Assembly (NCBI GenBank): GCA_002423105.1
Contig: DIUT01000017.1
Location: 1-12,976 of the forward strand
From: Geobacter sp. UBA6151
GTDB lineage: Bacteria > Desulfobacterota > Desulfuromonadia > Geobacterales > Pseudopelobacteraceae
Length of the DNA stretch: 12,976 nt
Direction: 5' to 3'
Both the position numbers and the translations under genes were made by a program. Shown here in pieces: positions 12,031-12,976 of the stretch; within the stretch, counting starts at the first letter, position 1; each line of letters opens with the position of its first letter. A model generated the notes under the pieces. It had not been told where the DNA came from and did no database searches. It was given only the letters and a program-made list of their open reading frames with translations.

Positions 12031-12581
12031 TGGATTTCAGGCAAACAACAATACCGGGCTGCTACGAAATCATTCCTCGCATCTTGCGCGACGAACGGGG
12101 TGTTTTCGTTAAGGTATTCCAGGAGGAAGTCTTCAAGGAACATGGCCTAACCACCGACTGGCGTGAAGAGTACTATTCGGTATCCCGCCGGAGAGTCCTA
12201 CGTGGGCTCCATTTCCAGCTTCCCCCTCACGACCACGACAAGCTGGTGTACTGTACCGCCGGGGTTGTCCTGGATGCTGCGGTGGATCTGCGGAAAGGGT
12301 CGCCAGCCTATGGCAGCCACGTCATACTGGAGCTGAGCGCGGAGAAGGGGAACATGCTCTACATCCCGCGGGGGCTTGCCCATGGATTTTACGTAACGAG
12401 TGCATCCGCTACTATGATGTACAAGGTTTCATCGGTGTACGCACCGGAGTATGATAGTGGTATTCTTTGGAACTCGGCAGGGATCCCGTGGCCGGACGTA
12501 CACATTAACATTTCGGAACGAGATTGGAACTTCTATCCCTTAGACCGGTTTGAGAGTCCATTTACGTACTTCTCTGATTAA
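12030..12581 (+). CDS. RmlC-like sugar-nucleotide 3,5- or 5-epimerase
   Basis: A 183-residue cupin of the dTDP-4-dehydrorhamnose 3,5-epimerase family. Key residues are in place: H61 (RGLHFQ), K71, D82/D86 (LDAAVDLR), H118 (IPRGLAHGF) and Y131 (MYKVSSVYAPEYDSGI). Because it directly follows rfbFGH, with its ATG at 12030 overlapping the rfbH stop, its likely substrate is a CDP-linked 4-keto sugar and not dTDP-4-keto-6-deoxyglucose. In the CDP-ascarylose pathway a related enzyme (AscE) epimerises C5 of the 3,6-dideoxy-4-keto intermediate to the L-series, which would fit here. No rmlA, rmlB or rmlD accompanies it in the window. The fold is certain; the substrate is inferred from position. Confidence 0.88.
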   Translation: MDFRQTTIPGCYEIIPRILRDERGVFVKVFQEEVFKEHGLTTDWREEYYSVSRRRVLRGLHFQLPPHDHDKLVYCTAGVVLDAAVDLRKGSPAYGSHVILELSAEKGNMLYIPRGLAHGFYVTSASATMMYKVSSVYAPEYDSGILWNSAGIPWPDVHINISERDWNFYPLDRFESPFTYFSD

Positions 12582-12614
12582 CTTCACCCTGCTGTACCTT
12601 GAGGACATCTTTTT

Positions 12615-12976
12615 ATGCAAAAAATCCTTAATGACATACTTTCACAAGAAAGCCTGATGGACCGCTTTGTAACTGATGTTAAAGCGATGAAGGCATCGGT
12701 TGTGCTGTTCGGTTGTGGCAATGCACTGAAATATGCCTTTGGCTTTTTGCATCTCCACGACATGACACCGGCTGTGCTACTCGACAACGATCCTAAAATG
12801 GTTGGCACTGTAATCAATGGCATTACCATCAGCAGCTTCGATGATTTCAAGCGCATGAACGGCGTATATGTGGTGCTAATCGTGCCTCAGGATCTGCAAG
12901 TCATCGATTTGCTGACCAAACAGCTTTTAACTCATATGTCGTCAGATCACATTCATGCGTTTGACTTTATTAATTT
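12615..12976 (+). CDS. Unidentified protein with N-terminal Rossmann-like segment (partial)
   Basis: The reading frame starts at ATG 12615, nine bases after GAGGA, and runs open off the window end (120 codons seen). Residues 27-36 (ASVVLFGCGN) followed by PAVLLDNDPKMVGTVINGI look like the first strands of a Rossmann-type nucleotide-binding domain; the LDNDPKMVG pattern is common in surface-sugar modifying proteins such as some FkbM-type methyltransferases and PglD-like proteins. The rest is missing, so I do not assign a function. It lies 33 bases after the epimerase gene on the same strand and is probably part of the same operon. Its base composition is more AT-rich than rfbG and rfbH. Confidence 0.75.
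   Translation, partial: MQKILNDILSQESLMDRFVTDVKAMKASVVLFGCGNALKYAFGFLHLHDMTPAVLLDNDPKMVGTVINGITISSFDDFKRMNGVYVVLIVPQDLQVIDLLTKQLLTHMSSDHIHAFDFIN

Overview
The window looks like chromosomal DNA from a Desulfuromonadales/Geobacterales bacterium (Geobacter, Trichlorobacter or Pelobacter propionicus type). The clues are an FprA-type flavodiiron protein (an anaerobe's oxygen/NO scavenger), a type 4 iron-sulfur uracil-DNA glycosylase, a radA–dksA-like–soluble histidine kinase series, a candidate sigma-54 promoter, and moderately GC-rich housekeeping genes with short AT-rich gaps. The taxonomic call is inferred from gene content, not from a search.

Left part (1-2400): a uracil-DNA glycosylase gene on the + strand converges, with its stop 1 base away, on a − strand pair: ssb and a secreted NlpC/P60 cysteine peptidase. 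The glycosylase gene carries in-frame arrays of a 7-bp GC-rich repeat near both ends, on both strands, which add low-complexity protein around an otherwise normal enzyme.

Middle (2400-6300), all on the − strand: radA (GTG start), a DksA/TraR-type zinc-finger protein and a GAF-domain histidine kinase lie in series and are probably one transcript. Downstream is a separately promoted small exported Ala/Lys/Pro-rich protein. It has a candidate sigma-54 promoter (GG-N10-GC) and a clear intrinsic terminator.

The gap at 6175-6350 has a symmetrical pair of divergent sigma-70-like promoters, for radA and for the flavodiiron gene, whose −35 hexamers overlap almost completely. After the flavodiiron gene comes a single-chain fusion of a minimal nucleotidyltransferase (MNT) and a HEPN domain, the fused form of a common toxin–antitoxin pair. 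Next is a short ORF that reads as the start of a second MNT-like protein and stops just before the expected DxD motif.

Right part (8266-12976): about 400 bases of AT-rich non-coding DNA with three copies of a near-palindromic 22-23-bp motif lead into a tightly packed + strand operon. It holds rfbF, rfbG and rfbH (CDP-3,6-dideoxyhexose synthesis: glucose-1-phosphate cytidylyltransferase, 4,6-dehydratase, PLP/[2Fe-2S] 3-dehydratase), an RmlC-like sugar epimerase, and an incomplete unrecognised gene at the window edge. Together they would turn glucose-1-phosphate into a CDP-3,6-dideoxy-4-ketohexose and probably epimerise it, for O-antigen or other surface polysaccharide. The NAD(P)H:E1 reductase (E3), final ketoreductase and glycosyltransferases would have to lie beyond the window.
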